A model generated the notes under the pieces. It was not told the origin of the DNA, searched no databases, and was given only the letters and a program-made list of their open reading frames with translations. Below are positions 8,701 to 18,230 of a stretch of DNA of 64,000 nucleotides, piece after piece. Position 1 is the stretch's first letter, and each line of letters starts with the position of its first letter. The stretch is from an uncultured Campylobacterota bacterium. GTDB lineage: Bacteria > Campylobacterota > Campylobacteria > Campylobacterales > Sulfurovaceae. A program made the translations under genes and the position numbers. Where the stretch lies: assembly GCA_937141405.1 (NCBI GenBank), contig CAKZQQ010000004.1:1-64000 (forward strand). Direction: 5' to 3'.

Positions 8701-10218
8701 CTACTGATACTTTTTGAGGTTTGCTAGCACTTGCTTTATCCTCTTTTTGTCTATCTTGATACTCTTATCTCCTGCCTTTTTCGCATAGAGTTCACGTACG
8801 AGTGCTTCCACCTCTTTATCTTTTGAGATATACGGGTAGAGCTTGGAGAGAAGATCATCGCTGCTCATTATATCACCCTTTTTAGCACGGATAAACCTAA
8901 AAAGCAGGAGTGCTAACACACCGATGATAACTCCCGAGATAAATATCGCGAAATAGAGCCAAGATGCCTGTTTGGCGGTTTCTGATTTTTCTGTTTTCGG
9001 AGTGCTCGGAGTGTTTTGTGGCTCTACTTGAACGGTTTTTTGCTCTGCGCCTGTCGTCGGAGAAGCTACGGGAGCAACACTCCCCTTTACCTTGATAGAA
9101 AACTGTTCTGTTTTTAAAGTTTTATCCGTACCTTTTTGTGGGTCAAAAAGACTTAGCCCTAAAGGGGGAATCGTAAAATCTCTATCAGAGACGAAAACAA
9201 CCTTTTGATGATAGCTTGTATAGAGCCTGCCATCTTTGATGCTCTCTTTTTTAACAGGCTCATCTTTATAGAGTGCTATTCCGCTTAGAGCATCAAATTT
9301 TGAAAGATCAAGTGTGTCAATAGCACCATATCCCTCAAGTACGATATCAAGCTCCACCGGTTTGTTAGCCTCAACTTCACTCTTGTTAATTGTGGCTTTT
9401 AATTTAAAGTCCCCCACGAGATCAAAATCTTTCGGTAAAGGTTTCACATCTACGGAGAATGCTTTTGAGGCAATAGTTTTTGCGACAGCCTTTTTGTAGA
9501 ACATATCAAACATATCGTGTGTATTACTTTGAACATAGCGTGAAAATCTAAGCTTAGCAGGCTCAACATCTATCTTACCGCTATCAAGAGGCGTCAATGC
9601 ATAGTTGAGCTCTTTGACATCATACTCGCCATCTCTATACTCTTGAACCCCTCCAATCTCTTTTGCTAAAAATCCATCAAAACTAGGCTTCTGATACTCA
9701 CTTTTGACGATATCTGCATCTCTTCTATAGCGAAAATAGAGCGTAGCAATGATACTCTCCCCCGCATACATTTCACTTTTTGAAGGTAGCAAAGAGAGTG
9801 TTGCAATACTTGTATTGTCTGTATTGGTCGGGGGTGTTACACTTTTTTTAGAGAGAGTGATCTTAATTGGATCACTTTTGAGTATCTTGCCGTCAACTTT
9901 TACTTCGATTGGTGGTATGGTCATATCTTTATCGGGAGTAAAGATCAAAGAGCGGCTCTCCTCTTTTATGCTACTTGTTTGCCCATTGACAGAATTTATA
10001 GAATAACCTGTTTCACTCAAGCCGGATTTAACTCTATAACCACCAATCTTCTCAATAGTAGGAAACTCTATATCGTCTCCTTGTGCTTTGATATAAAGCA
10101 CCACGCTTTCTCCCGGCTCTATATCACTATCTGAAACGAATGCTCGCAATGAACCTGCTTGCAATAGTGAACAGCCCACTAAAAATAGCATCACATATTT
10201 ACCAAGGTTTTTCATCAT
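8701..10218 (-). CDS. batD: BatD-like oxygen-tolerance protein
   Basis: The 505-residue protein has a signal peptide (MKNLGKYVMLFLVGCSLLQAG), then repeated Ig-like beta domains (about 25-390) containing 'SDIEPGESVVLYIKAQGD' and 'EVEANKPVELDIVLEGYG', which match BatD/DUF7939-type proteins. A Pro/Thr/Glu-rich linker and one membrane helix (about 425-448) lead to a short cytoplasmic tail. It probably acts in the periplasm with BatA, BatB and BatC. ATG 10218 follows AAGGAG by seven bases and overlaps batC by 20 bp. The exact biochemical role of Bat proteins is unsettled. Confidence 0.85.
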   Translation of the reverse strand: MMKNLGKYVMLFLVGCSLLQAGSLRAFVSDSDIEPGESVVLYIKAQGDDIEFPTIEKIGGYRVKSGLSETGYSINSVNGQTSSIKEESRSLIFTPDKDMTIPPIEVKVDGKILKSDPIKITLSKKSVTPPTNTDNTSIATLSLLPSKSEMYAGESIIATLYFRYRRDADIVKSEYQKPSFDGFLAKEIGGVQEYRDGEYDVKELNYALTPLDSGKIDVEPAKLRFSRYVQSNTHDMFDMFYKKAVAKTIASKAFSVDVKPLPKDFDLVGDFKLKATINKSEVEANKPVELDIVLEGYGAIDTLDLSKFDALSGIALYKDEPVKKESIKDGRLYTSYHQKVVFVSDRDFTIPPLGLSLFDPQKGTDKTLKTEQFSIKVKGSVAPVASPTTGAEQKTVQVEPQNTPSTPKTEKSETAKQASWLYFAIFISGVIIGVLALLLFRFIRAKKGDIMSSDDLLSKLYPYISKDKEVEALVRELYAKKAGDKSIKIDKKRIKQVLANLKKYQ

Positions 10219-11044
10219 TTTCTCTCTCCTTAGGATTTCCGCTCTCATACATCATTGTTGGCATCTTTTTGGATTTGAGCTTCTCCATAAGATGCTTGAT
10301 CTGTTTTTTTGACAATGCCTCTTTTTTCTCCTTTGGAGTCATGCCTTTTGTATCTTTTTTCTCCTGCTCTTTATTTTCTGATTTTTTTTGATCCTCACTG
10401 CTCTCTTTTTTATCTTGCTCAGGGCTCTTTTTTTGTGATGCGTTATCGTCCTTTTTTTGATCTTGATTCTTTTGGTTTTGCTTCTCTTTATCTTGTTTGT
10501 TTTTATTTTGATCTTGTTTATTTTTGTTTTTCTCGTCTTGATTTTGCTGATCTTTTTTATCTTGATTTTGTTTGTTTTGATCTTGATTTTTTTCGTCTTT
10601 TTTATCTTGTTGATTTTTCTGATCTTTTTGATCTTGCTCTTTTTTCTTCTGTTTTAAAATTTCAAGATTTTTTCTCGTATCTGCATCATCGCGTATCTTC
10701 AAAGATTGCTCATAGGCATCTATGGCACTCTCTATATCACCACTATTAGCGTAAGCATTGCCTGTATTGTAAAGTCTATTGGCTTCATCAACACCTTTTG
10801 CTTTTTTATAATGTTTGAGTGCCTCTTCATATTTGCCTTTTTTATAGTATGCATTTCCTAAGTCATACTCCAATGCCGGATCTTTTATCGAGTCTTTAAG
10901 GCTATTGAGATGAGCAATTGTTGCATCATAGTTCTTCTTCTTGTAAGCCTCTTTTGCTTTATTTATATCTTTAAAATCAAAGATGCCTGCTTGTGCAAAA
11001 TTCAAACCAAATACTCCCAAAAGTAGCAATATCCACAATCTCAT
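10199..11044 (-). CDS. batC: BatC-like TPR protein with a Lys/Gln/Asn/Asp-rich tail
   Basis: The 281-residue protein has a signal peptide (LLLGVFGLNFAQA) and two to three TPR units (about 30-130; 'ALEYDLGNAYYKKGKYEEALKHYKKA'). A low-complexity stretch of about 110 residues built from K, Q, N, D and E follows, mostly as short QDQ/NKQ/KKD units. The end is a conserved-looking basic helix. TPR plus a charged tail is the BatC pattern. It overlaps batB by 4 bp (ATGA) and batD by 20 bp. The DNA of the charged part repeats 'tttttgatcttg'-like units and could vary in length by slippage. Confidence 0.82.
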   Translation of the reverse strand: MRLWILLLLGVFGLNFAQAGIFDFKDINKAKEAYKKKNYDATIAHLNSLKDSIKDPALEYDLGNAYYKKGKYEEALKHYKKAKGVDEANRLYNTGNAYANSGDIESAIDAYEQSLKIRDDADTRKNLEILKQKKKEQDQKDQKNQQDKKDEKNQDQNKQNQDKKDQQNQDEKNKNKQDQNKNKQDKEKQNQKNQDQKKDDNASQKKSPEQDKKESSEDQKKSENKEQEKKDTKGMTPKEKKEALSKKQIKHLMEKLKSKKMPTMMYESGNPKERENDEKPW

Positions 11045-12006
11045 GATCTCACCCTTGGCATAGAGCTCAAAGAGATAAGCAACACGAAAAGTGCAAAACC
11101 CAATGGATAGTAAAAGAGTTCTCTCTGATCTTTTATGGAGATACTTTTATTGACTTTAACCCCTTTGTGAATGCTGTTCAATATATCGAGTATATCGCTT
11201 TTAGCGTAAGAAGCGACAACGCCTATACCGCCACTTTTTTTTGCAAGCTCAAAACTATCTTCATTTGCATAGGTAAAAACCATAGAGCCCTCTTTATCCC
11301 GATATATCTCACCTCTACCGTCAAGCACGGGAGCACCTTTTTTGGTGCCGACTAAAACGATATAGACAACGATATTATCATCTTTAGCTTGAGTGATGAG
11401 TGCATCATAAGAGTCCCCGTCACCCCCATCAGTAAAGAGGATAAGGTTTTTCTTTTTCTCCTTCTCTTTGGATATCTCACCGGCAAGATCGAGGATTGAG
11501 CTGAAATCAGTTGCACTTTGATTGATATAACTCGTGTCGACATTTTTTATCATCTCAATCAATGTTGCCTTATCATAACTTGGAGGCGATATCACAAAAG
11601 CCTGTTTAGAAAATGCCGCCAAAGCGACCTCATCGCCCGTGGCATTTTTGAGCAACTCCACGATCTTTTGCTTTGCAAACATAAGTCTGTTTGGATAGAC
11701 ATCTTCACTTCTCATAGAGCCGGAGATATCAAGTGCAATAAGAAAGCTTGAACCCTCTATTTTTGCCTTCTTTTCTCCTTTATAGATCACTGGTCTAGCA
11801 AGGGCTATCACCATGAAGATGAGGGCTGCAAAAAAGAGTATCTCACGAGAGCGTTTTGAAAAAGAGCCCTCATCTACTTTAAGTCTTTTAAGCACCTCGC
11901 CCTCAAATAATCTATCGATTTTGCTCTTATTTGTCATGATCAAATACGCCAAAACCAAGAGGGGCACAAGCAGAAAAAGGAAGACTTGAGGATAGACAAA
12001 ACTCAT
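11041..12006 (-). CDS. batB: BatB-like von Willebrand factor A membrane protein
   Basis: The 321-residue protein has two N-terminal membrane helices (about 6-24 and 56-73), a VWA domain with an intact metal site (DISGSMRSED, later LFTDGGDGDSYD), and a C-terminal helix (about 297-315). It is the second of two neighbouring VWA proteins, as in Bat operons. VWA domains bind protein partners through a divalent metal. Start and stop overlap its neighbours by 4 bp each, as in a tightly coupled operon. Confidence 0.87.
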   Translation of the reverse strand: MSFVYPQVFLFLLVPLLVLAYLIMTNKSKIDRLFEGEVLKRLKVDEGSFSKRSREILFFAALIFMVIALARPVIYKGEKKAKIEGSSFLIALDISGSMRSEDVYPNRLMFAKQKIVELLKNATGDEVALAAFSKQAFVISPPSYDKATLIEMIKNVDTSYINQSATDFSSILDLAGEISKEKEKKKNLILFTDGGDGDSYDALITQAKDDNIVVYIVLVGTKKGAPVLDGRGEIYRDKEGSMVFTYANEDSFELAKKSGGIGVVASYAKSDILDILNSIHKGVKVNKSISIKDQRELFYYPLGFALFVLLISLSSMPRVRS

Positions 12007-12920
12007 CGCTCTACCCTCTCTTTAAGATAGATGAAAAAGAGGAGTGCAATGATCGCAACAAAAAGCGGAAAATAGTAGAGATAGGTGTATCTGATGCTTG
12101 ATCTATCTTTAAGTTTTGTCGTCTCTTTCTTATCGATAAGCGCATAGATCGCATCAAGTGTTTTTGCGTCTCTTGCTTTAAAAAATACGCCTTTACCCGT
12201 TTTGGCAAACTCATTGAGTCTATATGCATCATACTCGCCATCCCTGCCGATACCGATCGTATAAAGTGTGATATCGCTACTCTTTATCATCGATAAAGCC
12301 TCACTATCCGGAATGATGCTCACATTATCGATACCGTCAGTTAAAAGGATTGCTATCTTCTCTTTTGCCTTACTCTTGCTCAACATCTCATAACTATAGA
12401 CAAGCGCATCATTGATAGCAGTTCTTCTTCCTGCGATTGCAACCCTCTGCATCGATAGTAACTGCGTCAATAACTTTTTATCAAAAGTAAGTGGTGAAGC
12501 GATAAAAGCGCTATCCGCAAAAGTGACCAAGGCAATTCTATCACTTTTTCTGCTTTTGATAAATTTTCCCATAGCCTCTTTTGCTATAGAAAATCTATCT
12601 TTTGTGACATTGGAAGTATCAAATCCAAACTCACGCATAGACTCACTCGAATCCAATATCAGCACGATATCTCTCCCCTCTCTATTGTCAAACCTTACAT
12701 TGTCTTTTAAAACAGGGGATGCGAGTGCAACGATAGCCGAAATGATACCAAACCATTTTAAGAACTCCACCAAAGAGCTCTTTTTACTGCTTTTTGCCAT
12801 GATAGTTGATATATGTGGAAAGTAGATGCTCACTCTTCTCTCTTTGCAAAAATAATTGCAAATCAAAAAGAGCACTAAAAGCAAAAATACCCATGGATAC
12901 TCAAAACTAAATTGACTCAT
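12003..12920 (-). CDS. batA: BatA-like von Willebrand factor A membrane protein
   Basis: The 305-residue protein has N-terminal membrane helices (about 8-22, 50-68), a VWA domain with metal site LDSSESMREFG and LLTDGIDNVS, and a C-terminal helix (about 280-298). It is paralogous to the next gene downstream (batB). It overlaps batB by 4 bp and the preceding small membrane protein by 14 bp. Confidence 0.87.
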   Translation of the reverse strand: MSQFSFEYPWVFLLLVLFLICNYFCKERRVSIYFPHISTIMAKSSKKSSLVEFLKWFGIISAIVALASPVLKDNVRFDNREGRDIVLILDSSESMREFGFDTSNVTKDRFSIAKEAMGKFIKSRKSDRIALVTFADSAFIASPLTFDKKLLTQLLSMQRVAIAGRRTAINDALVYSYEMLSKSKAKEKIAILLTDGIDNVSIIPDSEALSMIKSSDITLYTIGIGRDGEYDAYRLNEFAKTGKGVFFKARDAKTLDAIYALIDKKETTKLKDRSSIRYTYLYYFPLFVAIIALLFFIYLKERVER

Positions 12921-13305
12921 CTAGCACCTGCACAAAAAGATTATATAAAGCGAGACTCTGTTTATCGAGCTTTGGAATCTCTTTTTTATATTTATACTGC
13001 TCCAAAGAGGGCAAAAGCTGGTCATATATCTCACTACTTCTTTGATCTTTCGTTATCAATCTTCCAAAATAAGTTACCCCATAGGCTGCTTGCTTTGCAT
13101 CACTCCAATCAACAGTTTTTATCTTCTCAAGATAAAATTTATCCTTGTTGGATCTTCTATGTTCTAAAAATCTCGAAATAGCAATCCAAAGCAGCAGAGC
13201 AAACAACACAACACCAAAGAGAATGATTGCACTCAACCAATAAAAACTATAATCCTCTATCTCTAGATAGGGCTTGATATCGATAAGTCCTTCGATTCCT
13301 TGCAT
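12907..13305 (-). CDS. Small membrane protein of the Bat operon (DUF4381-like position)
   Basis: The 132-residue protein has an acidic N-terminus, one clear membrane helix (about 24-46), and a soluble helical tail rich in K, D and Y. It sits between the DUF58 gene and batA, the place where other Bat operons carry a DUF4381 protein. Sequence likeness to that family is weak by eye. It starts 1 bp before the DUF58 stop and overlaps batA by 14 bp, so it belongs to the operon. Confidence 0.6.
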   Translation of the reverse strand: MQGIEGLIDIKPYLEIEDYSFYWLSAIILFGVVLFALLLWIAISRFLEHRRSNKDKFYLEKIKTVDWSDAKQAAYGVTYFGRLITKDQRSSEIYDQLLPSLEQYKYKKEIPKLDKQSLALYNLFVQVLDESI

Positions 13306-13306
13306 A

Positions 13307-14131
13307 CTACAGTCCTCTTGCCAATTTCAAATAGGCATCATCATCCGTATAAACTTTGAGCCATCGAATGCCCTGTCTTTTAAAGCCCTCTATGAGTTTT
13401 TTGTCATTTTGCACCATAACTTCTTTGTACGATGCGATCATAGAGCCTGTCATATTGCCGCTATATGGTTTGATATCTTCAAGATCAACAAGACCAATCG
13501 CACCAAGCTCTAAAGGCTCCTCTTCGAGTCTATCTCTTATGATTATCGAGACTATATCGTGTTTTTTTGAAAGTGTACCGAAATCAACATCTCCGACAAA
13601 ATCAGAGAGGATAAAGATAAGTGATTTTGATTTTACATATTTGCGTATGACCTCTTTTGCCATCTCAAAATCTCCCTCTTTACCAATCATCTCAAAATCA
13701 CCAAGCGACTCAAGTGCACTATAGACACCATACTCTTTTTTTGTCGGCTTCACATACTCATAAAGTTTATCGGCAACCAAAAAATGAGAAAAACGATCCC
13801 CAAATTTGATGGCACTGAGCCCAATATCAGAGATCAACTCAGCCATCAGCTCACTCTTCTGTCTTGATGAGCCAAAAAACATCGAACCCCCGACGATGGA
13901 GAGCACCACAACATTGAGCTCTCGCTCTTCATGATATACCTTGACATAAGGCTTGCCAAGCTTTGCAGTCGTCTTCCAATCGATCTTGCGGATATCATCT
14001 CCATAGATGTACTCTCGAAGCTCACTAAACTCAAAACCCTCGCCTTGAAAAAGCGAAGCATGGTTACCAAGTCTCTCAGAATAGACCTGCTTTTTACTTT
14101 TAAGTAAGAGTTCTTTTGAACTTTTTGCCAT
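13307..14131 (-). CDS. DUF58 domain protein of the Bat operon
   Basis: The 274-residue soluble protein carries the DUF58 signature (GEGFEFSELREYIYGDDIRKIDWKTTAKLGKPYVKVYHEERE) and a VWA-like fold behind it. DUF58 proteins regularly pair with MoxR ATPases and VWA proteins, as here. It lies 7 bp after moxR. The role is thought to be in MoxR-dependent assembly or maturation; nothing in the sequence names a substrate. Confidence 0.85.
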   Translation of the reverse strand: MAKSSKELLLKSKKQVYSERLGNHASLFQGEGFEFSELREYIYGDDIRKIDWKTTAKLGKPYVKVYHEERELNVVVLSIVGGSMFFGSSRQKSELMAELISDIGLSAIKFGDRFSHFLVADKLYEYVKPTKKEYGVYSALESLGDFEMIGKEGDFEMAKEVIRKYVKSKSLIFILSDFVGDVDFGTLSKKHDIVSIIIRDRLEEEPLELGAIGLVDLEDIKPYSGNMTGSMIASYKEVMVQNDKKLIEGFKRQGIRWLKVYTDDDAYLKLARGL

Positions 14132-14138
14132 GTGCTAC

Positions 14139-15089
14139 CTACGGGATTGGGACTGCTGAGAGTATCTTATTGATGATATCATCTTGCGTTATATCTGAAG
14201 CCTGCGCCTCATAGCTAAGCACAATCCTATGTCTGAGAACCTCTTTTGCGATATAGGCGATCTCGATAGGAGAGACATGATCATACCCCTTGATATAAGC
14301 AACCGCTCTTGAGGCTTTATAGAGATCGATTGAGGCTCTCGGTGATGCACCAAATTCAACAAAAGGCTTATACTCCTCAAGACCATAGTTTTCTAGCTCT
14401 CTTGTTGCTCTTACAAGCTCGATGATGTACTCTTCTATCTGCGGATCAAGATGGATGTCTCGCATCTCTTTTGCAGCGATCTCGATATCCTCCTTGCTCA
14501 CCTTTTGCTCAATCGTCTCGAAGCTATTTTGCGCGACACGCTTTGCGATTTCAAGCTCTTCTTCTTTGGTGTTATAGCCCACAACAACCTTCATCATAAA
14601 TCTATCGAGTTGTGCCTCGGGAAGCTCATAAGCACCTTCGTGTTCTATGGGGTTTTGTGTCGCAAGCACCAAAAAAGGAAGATCAAGTTTAAAGGTGTCA
14701 TCACCTATGGTTACTTGTCGCTCTTGCATCACCTCTAGGAGTGCCGATTGCACCTTTGCCGGTGCTCTGTTGATCTCATCGGCCAAGAGTAGATTGGTAA
14801 ATACCGGTCCGTGTTTGATCTTGAAGCTATTCGTTGCCGGATCATAGATCTCTGTTCCTATGATATCGCTTGGCAGCAGATCAGGAGTAAACTGAACTCT
14901 TTTAAATTTGAGTCCCAAAACACGCGAGAGTGCGTTTACCGTCGTTGTCTTTGCAAGCCCGGGAACGCCTTCTAAAAGTATATGCCCTTGGCATAGAAGT
15001 CCTATCAAAAGAGATTCAATCATCTTCTCTTGACCGACAACACTTTTGCTTATCTCCTGTTTTATATTTTCAATCAATGTCGATCTCAT
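14139..15089 (-). CDS. moxR: MoxR-family AAA+ ATPase
   Basis: The 316-residue protein has Walker A (EGVPGLAKTT), Walker B (LLLADEINRAPAKVQSALLEVMQE), sensor 1 (LATQNPIEHEG) and a C-terminal lid with SPRASIDLYKASRA, as in MoxR. MoxR ATPases work as chaperone-like motors for VWA partners. It is the first gene of the Bat operon. ATG 15089 follows TTGGAG by about six bases; an ATG 12 bases upstream has no such site. Confidence 0.9.
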   Translation of the reverse strand: MRSTLIENIKQEISKSVVGQEKMIESLLIGLLCQGHILLEGVPGLAKTTTVNALSRVLGLKFKRVQFTPDLLPSDIIGTEIYDPATNSFKIKHGPVFTNLLLADEINRAPAKVQSALLEVMQERQVTIGDDTFKLDLPFLVLATQNPIEHEGAYELPEAQLDRFMMKVVVGYNTKEEELEIAKRVAQNSFETIEQKVSKEDIEIAAKEMRDIHLDPQIEEYIIELVRATRELENYGLEEYKPFVEFGASPRASIDLYKASRAVAYIKGYDHVSPIEIAYIAKEVLRHRIVLSYEAQASDITQDDIINKILSAVPIP

Positions 15090-15115
15090 AAAACACTCCA
15101 ATTTAAATTTAGGTA

Positions 15116-15121
15116 AGTATA
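15116..15121 (-). promoter_or_regulatory. Possible -10 box for the moxR-bat operon
   Basis: Read leftwards, GTCTATACTTAC contains TATACT 27 bp before ATG 15089, in the 155-bp gap between mfd and moxR. No good -35 is seen. Confidence 0.4.
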
Positions 15122-15166
15122 GACGATAGAGTTTAATTGAAGGTTAATGTTCTCGTTTTAGCAAAA

Positions 15167-15193
15167 TTTGCGGTCGAAATTTTCGACCGCAAA
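15167..15193. promoter_or_regulatory. Perfect 13-bp inverted repeat upstream of moxR
   Basis: TTTGCGGTCGAAA and TTTCGACCGCAAA flank a single central T, about 45 bp upstream of the likely -10 of the Bat operon and about 50 bp after the mfd stop. It has no U tract on either strand, so it looks more like a protein-binding operator than an intrinsic terminator. A terminator for mfd without a U run cannot be excluded. Confidence 0.5.
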
Positions 15194-15244
15194 ATATCAA
15201 ACTCATTATCACTAAGTTCAAAATAAAAATCATCTAGAAGTATG

Positions 15245-18220
15245 TCACTTTGAAATATTTTTCAGATACCCAAACGCTGTAGTGATGATGTCATCATCAT
15301 CTTTACTTGGAGATTTGAGCACGACACGCTCTTTGTTTTCATCTTCAAACTCGATAAATACATTCTCGCCATAGCTAGAAACTTTTGAGACTCCGATATC
15401 TTTTGCCATCACCTTCATCGCAATGATATCTATAAATTGTCTCGTTATGCTATCCGGTTTTCCAAAGCGATCAGCTATCTCAGACTCTATCTCGTAGACT
15501 TCACCGACACTCTCACACAAAGAGAGTCTTCTGTAAAGCTCAAGTCGCAATCTATCTTCACTGATCAAATCTTCATTGAGATAGGCGCTGACACTCAGCT
15601 TCATCTCAACGCTTTTTGTCTCATTGTGTGCCTGACCGCTAAGCTCTCTGATTGCATCTTCTAGCATACGCAGATAGAGACCATAGCCTATCTGTTTGAT
15701 ATGCCCACTTTGCGCTTCACCGATCAAATTACCCCCACCTCGAATCTCAAGGTCATGAAAAGCCAAGATAGCACCACTGCCAAGCTCAGAGTGACTCTCA
15801 AGAGCAAGTAGCCGTTTTTTAGCATTATCACTCAACACATCTTTGTCTTTGACGATGAAGTAGCAATAGCCCTCTTTTTTACCCCTGCCGACCCTGCCTC
15901 GCAACTGATGCAAGTCAGCAAGTCCAAAATTTTCTGCACCATCGACTATCATCGTATTTGCACTTGGAAGATGGATACCTGATTCAACGATCGTTGTTGA
16001 GAGTAACACATCATACTCGCCCGCTTCAAACGCGATCATCTCCTCTTCGCTCTCTTTGGCACTTATTTGTGAGTGCAATATCGCTATCTTGAGCTTTGGC
16101 AATATCTCTAAAAGCTCTTTTTTCTTATCTTTTAGTGCTGCTATTGAGTTGTGCACATAAAATATCTGTCCGCCTCGTCTTATCTCCCTATTGATCGCCT
16201 CTTTGATGACATTTTTATCAAAACTCTTCACAAATGTTCGTACTCCCAGCCGTTCAAGCGGAGGTGTAAATATCTCTGAAAATGTCTTTATCTTTGAGAG
16301 TGCCATATTGAGGCTTCTTGGGATCGGCGTAGCACTCATGGAGAGTAGATGCACATCGCTTGCCATCTCTTTAAGCTTCTCCTTTTGCTTCACACCAAAC
16401 TTATGCTCCTCATCGATAACGACAAATGCCAACTTGGCAAACTCAACCCCAAGAAGTGCATGGGTGCCTACTACGATATCGATAGTACCCTCTTTGGCTC
16501 TTTTTTTGATCGCTGTTTTCTCTTTAGTGGTTGTAAATCTATCGAGCTTGCCTACACTGATACCATAAGGATCAAACCGCTCTTTTAGACTCTTGTAATG
16601 TTGGGAGCTCAACAGTGTCGTAGGAGCTATGATAACGGCTTGGTAGCCATTTTTTGCTACGGCAAACATCGCATTCATCGCAACCTCTGTTTTCCCAAAA
16701 CCGACATCAGCACTTAAGAGTCTGTCCATGATTCGTCCGCTTGAGAGTTCATCGAGTATGCTTCGAATCGCATCTTCTTGATCACTCGTATGGAAAAATC
16801 CTGCATCGGCGATGAACTTCTCTTGAAGTGCCCCGTCAGCCTTTATGATGATGCCCGCTTTAAGATGGCGCTCGGCAGATAGTTGGATAATCTTCGCTGC
16901 GATGGCAAAAAGTTTCTCTTTGAGTCGTTCTTTGAGATGTCTAAAGCTTGCTTTTCCAAGTCGATCAATGATCGGCAAAGAGCCACCCTCTGCTATATAT
17001 CTATCGATCACTTCAAGGTTTTCTACAGGTACTAAAAGCTGGTCTTCGCCTTGGTATCGTATCACCACAAATTCTCTTGTGGAGCCTAAGACCTCTCTCT
17101 TTTCAACAGCACTAAAAAGACCCACGCCATAATTTTCATGCACAACATAATCACCGGGCTTAAGCTCATCAAGCACTATATTGCTCTTTTTAACGCGTCT
17201 ATTTTTTAGCGGTTTATTGAGTGAGAGGATAAGCCTATCACTACTCATAAGGTTAAAGATTCCCTCTTGATAGACAAACTCCACACCATCAAAATTCTCT
17301 AAGATGCTACCTCGGACGAGCGATTCATCTTTGGCGATTATGGTGATCTTTTTATTGGCATGCGTTTTTAAAAACTTATTGACATCAACGACTTCTATCT
17401 CTTTATATCTTTTTGCTTCCGGGATTTTAGCAATGGATTTTAACTGCTCTAGCGCATCACTTGATTCAAGTTCGCTCATCTCATCAGATATCTTTGCCGT
17501 GCCATAGAGCGTTATATCCCAATCAAAAAGTCTCCAAGCACGCTCTTCAAGTAGCCAAAGTCCGATAGAGTTGATATCTTTTACAAGCACATCAAATGAC
17601 GCATTGTTTGCTTTTTTTAAAAGCGTTTCAAACTCTTCTGCACTCAATGCTAAAAAGGCCGGCAAAATCGTAATGGATTCAAACTCATGCGGATCACTCT
17701 TTTGAGAGCTTATATCAAACTCTCTGATGCTCTCAACATCCTCATCAAAAAGAGATATCCTGATAGCCTTTTCGCGATCTATCGGAAAGATATCGATGAT
17801 GTCACCCCTAAAAGAGACCTCGCCTCGATCGGCAACGATATCGACAAATTCATACCCCCAAGCGTAGAGCTTCTCCTTGATGCTGCCATCTATCTTCTCT
17901 CCAAATGCTACTTCAAAACTATCAAAACACTCCTCTTTTGGCAACGGCAACAGTGTTGTTCGAAGAGGCGCTATGACTATCTTTTTATCTTGCGAGCCGT
18001 AGTACCCTTTGAGCGTAGCAAAAAGATCAAAGAGCTCATCTTGATATGATCGCAAATCCTCCCCGAAAGTTGCTCGAATATCAGGTAAAACAAAAGGCGT
18101 AAATCCAAGAAAAGTCGCCATAGAAGCACAGAGCTGTGCCTCTTTTTCATCTGCGCAGATGATACCTAGAGACTCTTTTTTTGAATCATTCTCTAAAAAT
18201 TCAAATATATTGGCATTCAT
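15245..18220 (-). CDS. mfd: Transcription-repair coupling factor Mfd
   Basis: The 991-residue protein has a UvrB-like N-terminal region, the RNA polymerase-interacting domain (DELKPGDYVVHENYGVGLF), and a RecG-like helicase with Walker A ADVGFGKTEVA, DEEH box, SMSATPIPRSL and the final RGRVGRG motif. The TRCF C-terminal domain follows. It removes RNA polymerase stalled at lesions and recruits UvrA. It is somewhat shorter than the about 1150 residues of E. coli Mfd, as is normal in Campylobacterota. It lies 10 bp after folC in the same direction. Confidence 0.95.
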   Translation of the reverse strand: MNANIFEFLENDSKKESLGIICADEKEAQLCASMATFLGFTPFVLPDIRATFGEDLRSYQDELFDLFATLKGYYGSQDKKIVIAPLRTTLLPLPKEECFDSFEVAFGEKIDGSIKEKLYAWGYEFVDIVADRGEVSFRGDIIDIFPIDREKAIRISLFDEDVESIREFDISSQKSDPHEFESITILPAFLALSAEEFETLLKKANNASFDVLVKDINSIGLWLLEERAWRLFDWDITLYGTAKISDEMSELESSDALEQLKSIAKIPEAKRYKEIEVVDVNKFLKTHANKKITIIAKDESLVRGSILENFDGVEFVYQEGIFNLMSSDRLILSLNKPLKNRRVKKSNIVLDELKPGDYVVHENYGVGLFSAVEKREVLGSTREFVVIRYQGEDQLLVPVENLEVIDRYIAEGGSLPIIDRLGKASFRHLKERLKEKLFAIAAKIIQLSAERHLKAGIIIKADGALQEKFIADAGFFHTSDQEDAIRSILDELSSGRIMDRLLSADVGFGKTEVAMNAMFAVAKNGYQAVIIAPTTLLSSQHYKSLKERFDPYGISVGKLDRFTTTKEKTAIKKRAKEGTIDIVVGTHALLGVEFAKLAFVVIDEEHKFGVKQKEKLKEMASDVHLLSMSATPIPRSLNMALSKIKTFSEIFTPPLERLGVRTFVKSFDKNVIKEAINREIRRGGQIFYVHNSIAALKDKKKELLEILPKLKIAILHSQISAKESEEEMIAFEAGEYDVLLSTTIVESGIHLPSANTMIVDGAENFGLADLHQLRGRVGRGKKEGYCYFIVKDKDVLSDNAKKRLLALESHSELGSGAILAFHDLEIRGGGNLIGEAQSGHIKQIGYGLYLRMLEDAIRELSGQAHNETKSVEMKLSVSAYLNEDLISEDRLRLELYRRLSLCESVGEVYEIESEIADRFGKPDSITRQFIDIIAMKVMAKDIGVSKVSSYGENVFIEFEDENKERVVLKSPSKDDDDIITTAFGYLKNISK

Positions 18221-18230
18221 CTATATTCCA

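Noticed and set aside
10309-10749. Long hydrophobic frames on the plus strand opposite batC
   Set aside because: They are the antisense of the K/Q/N/D-rich repeat and read as runs of L, F and I; no RBS or domain.
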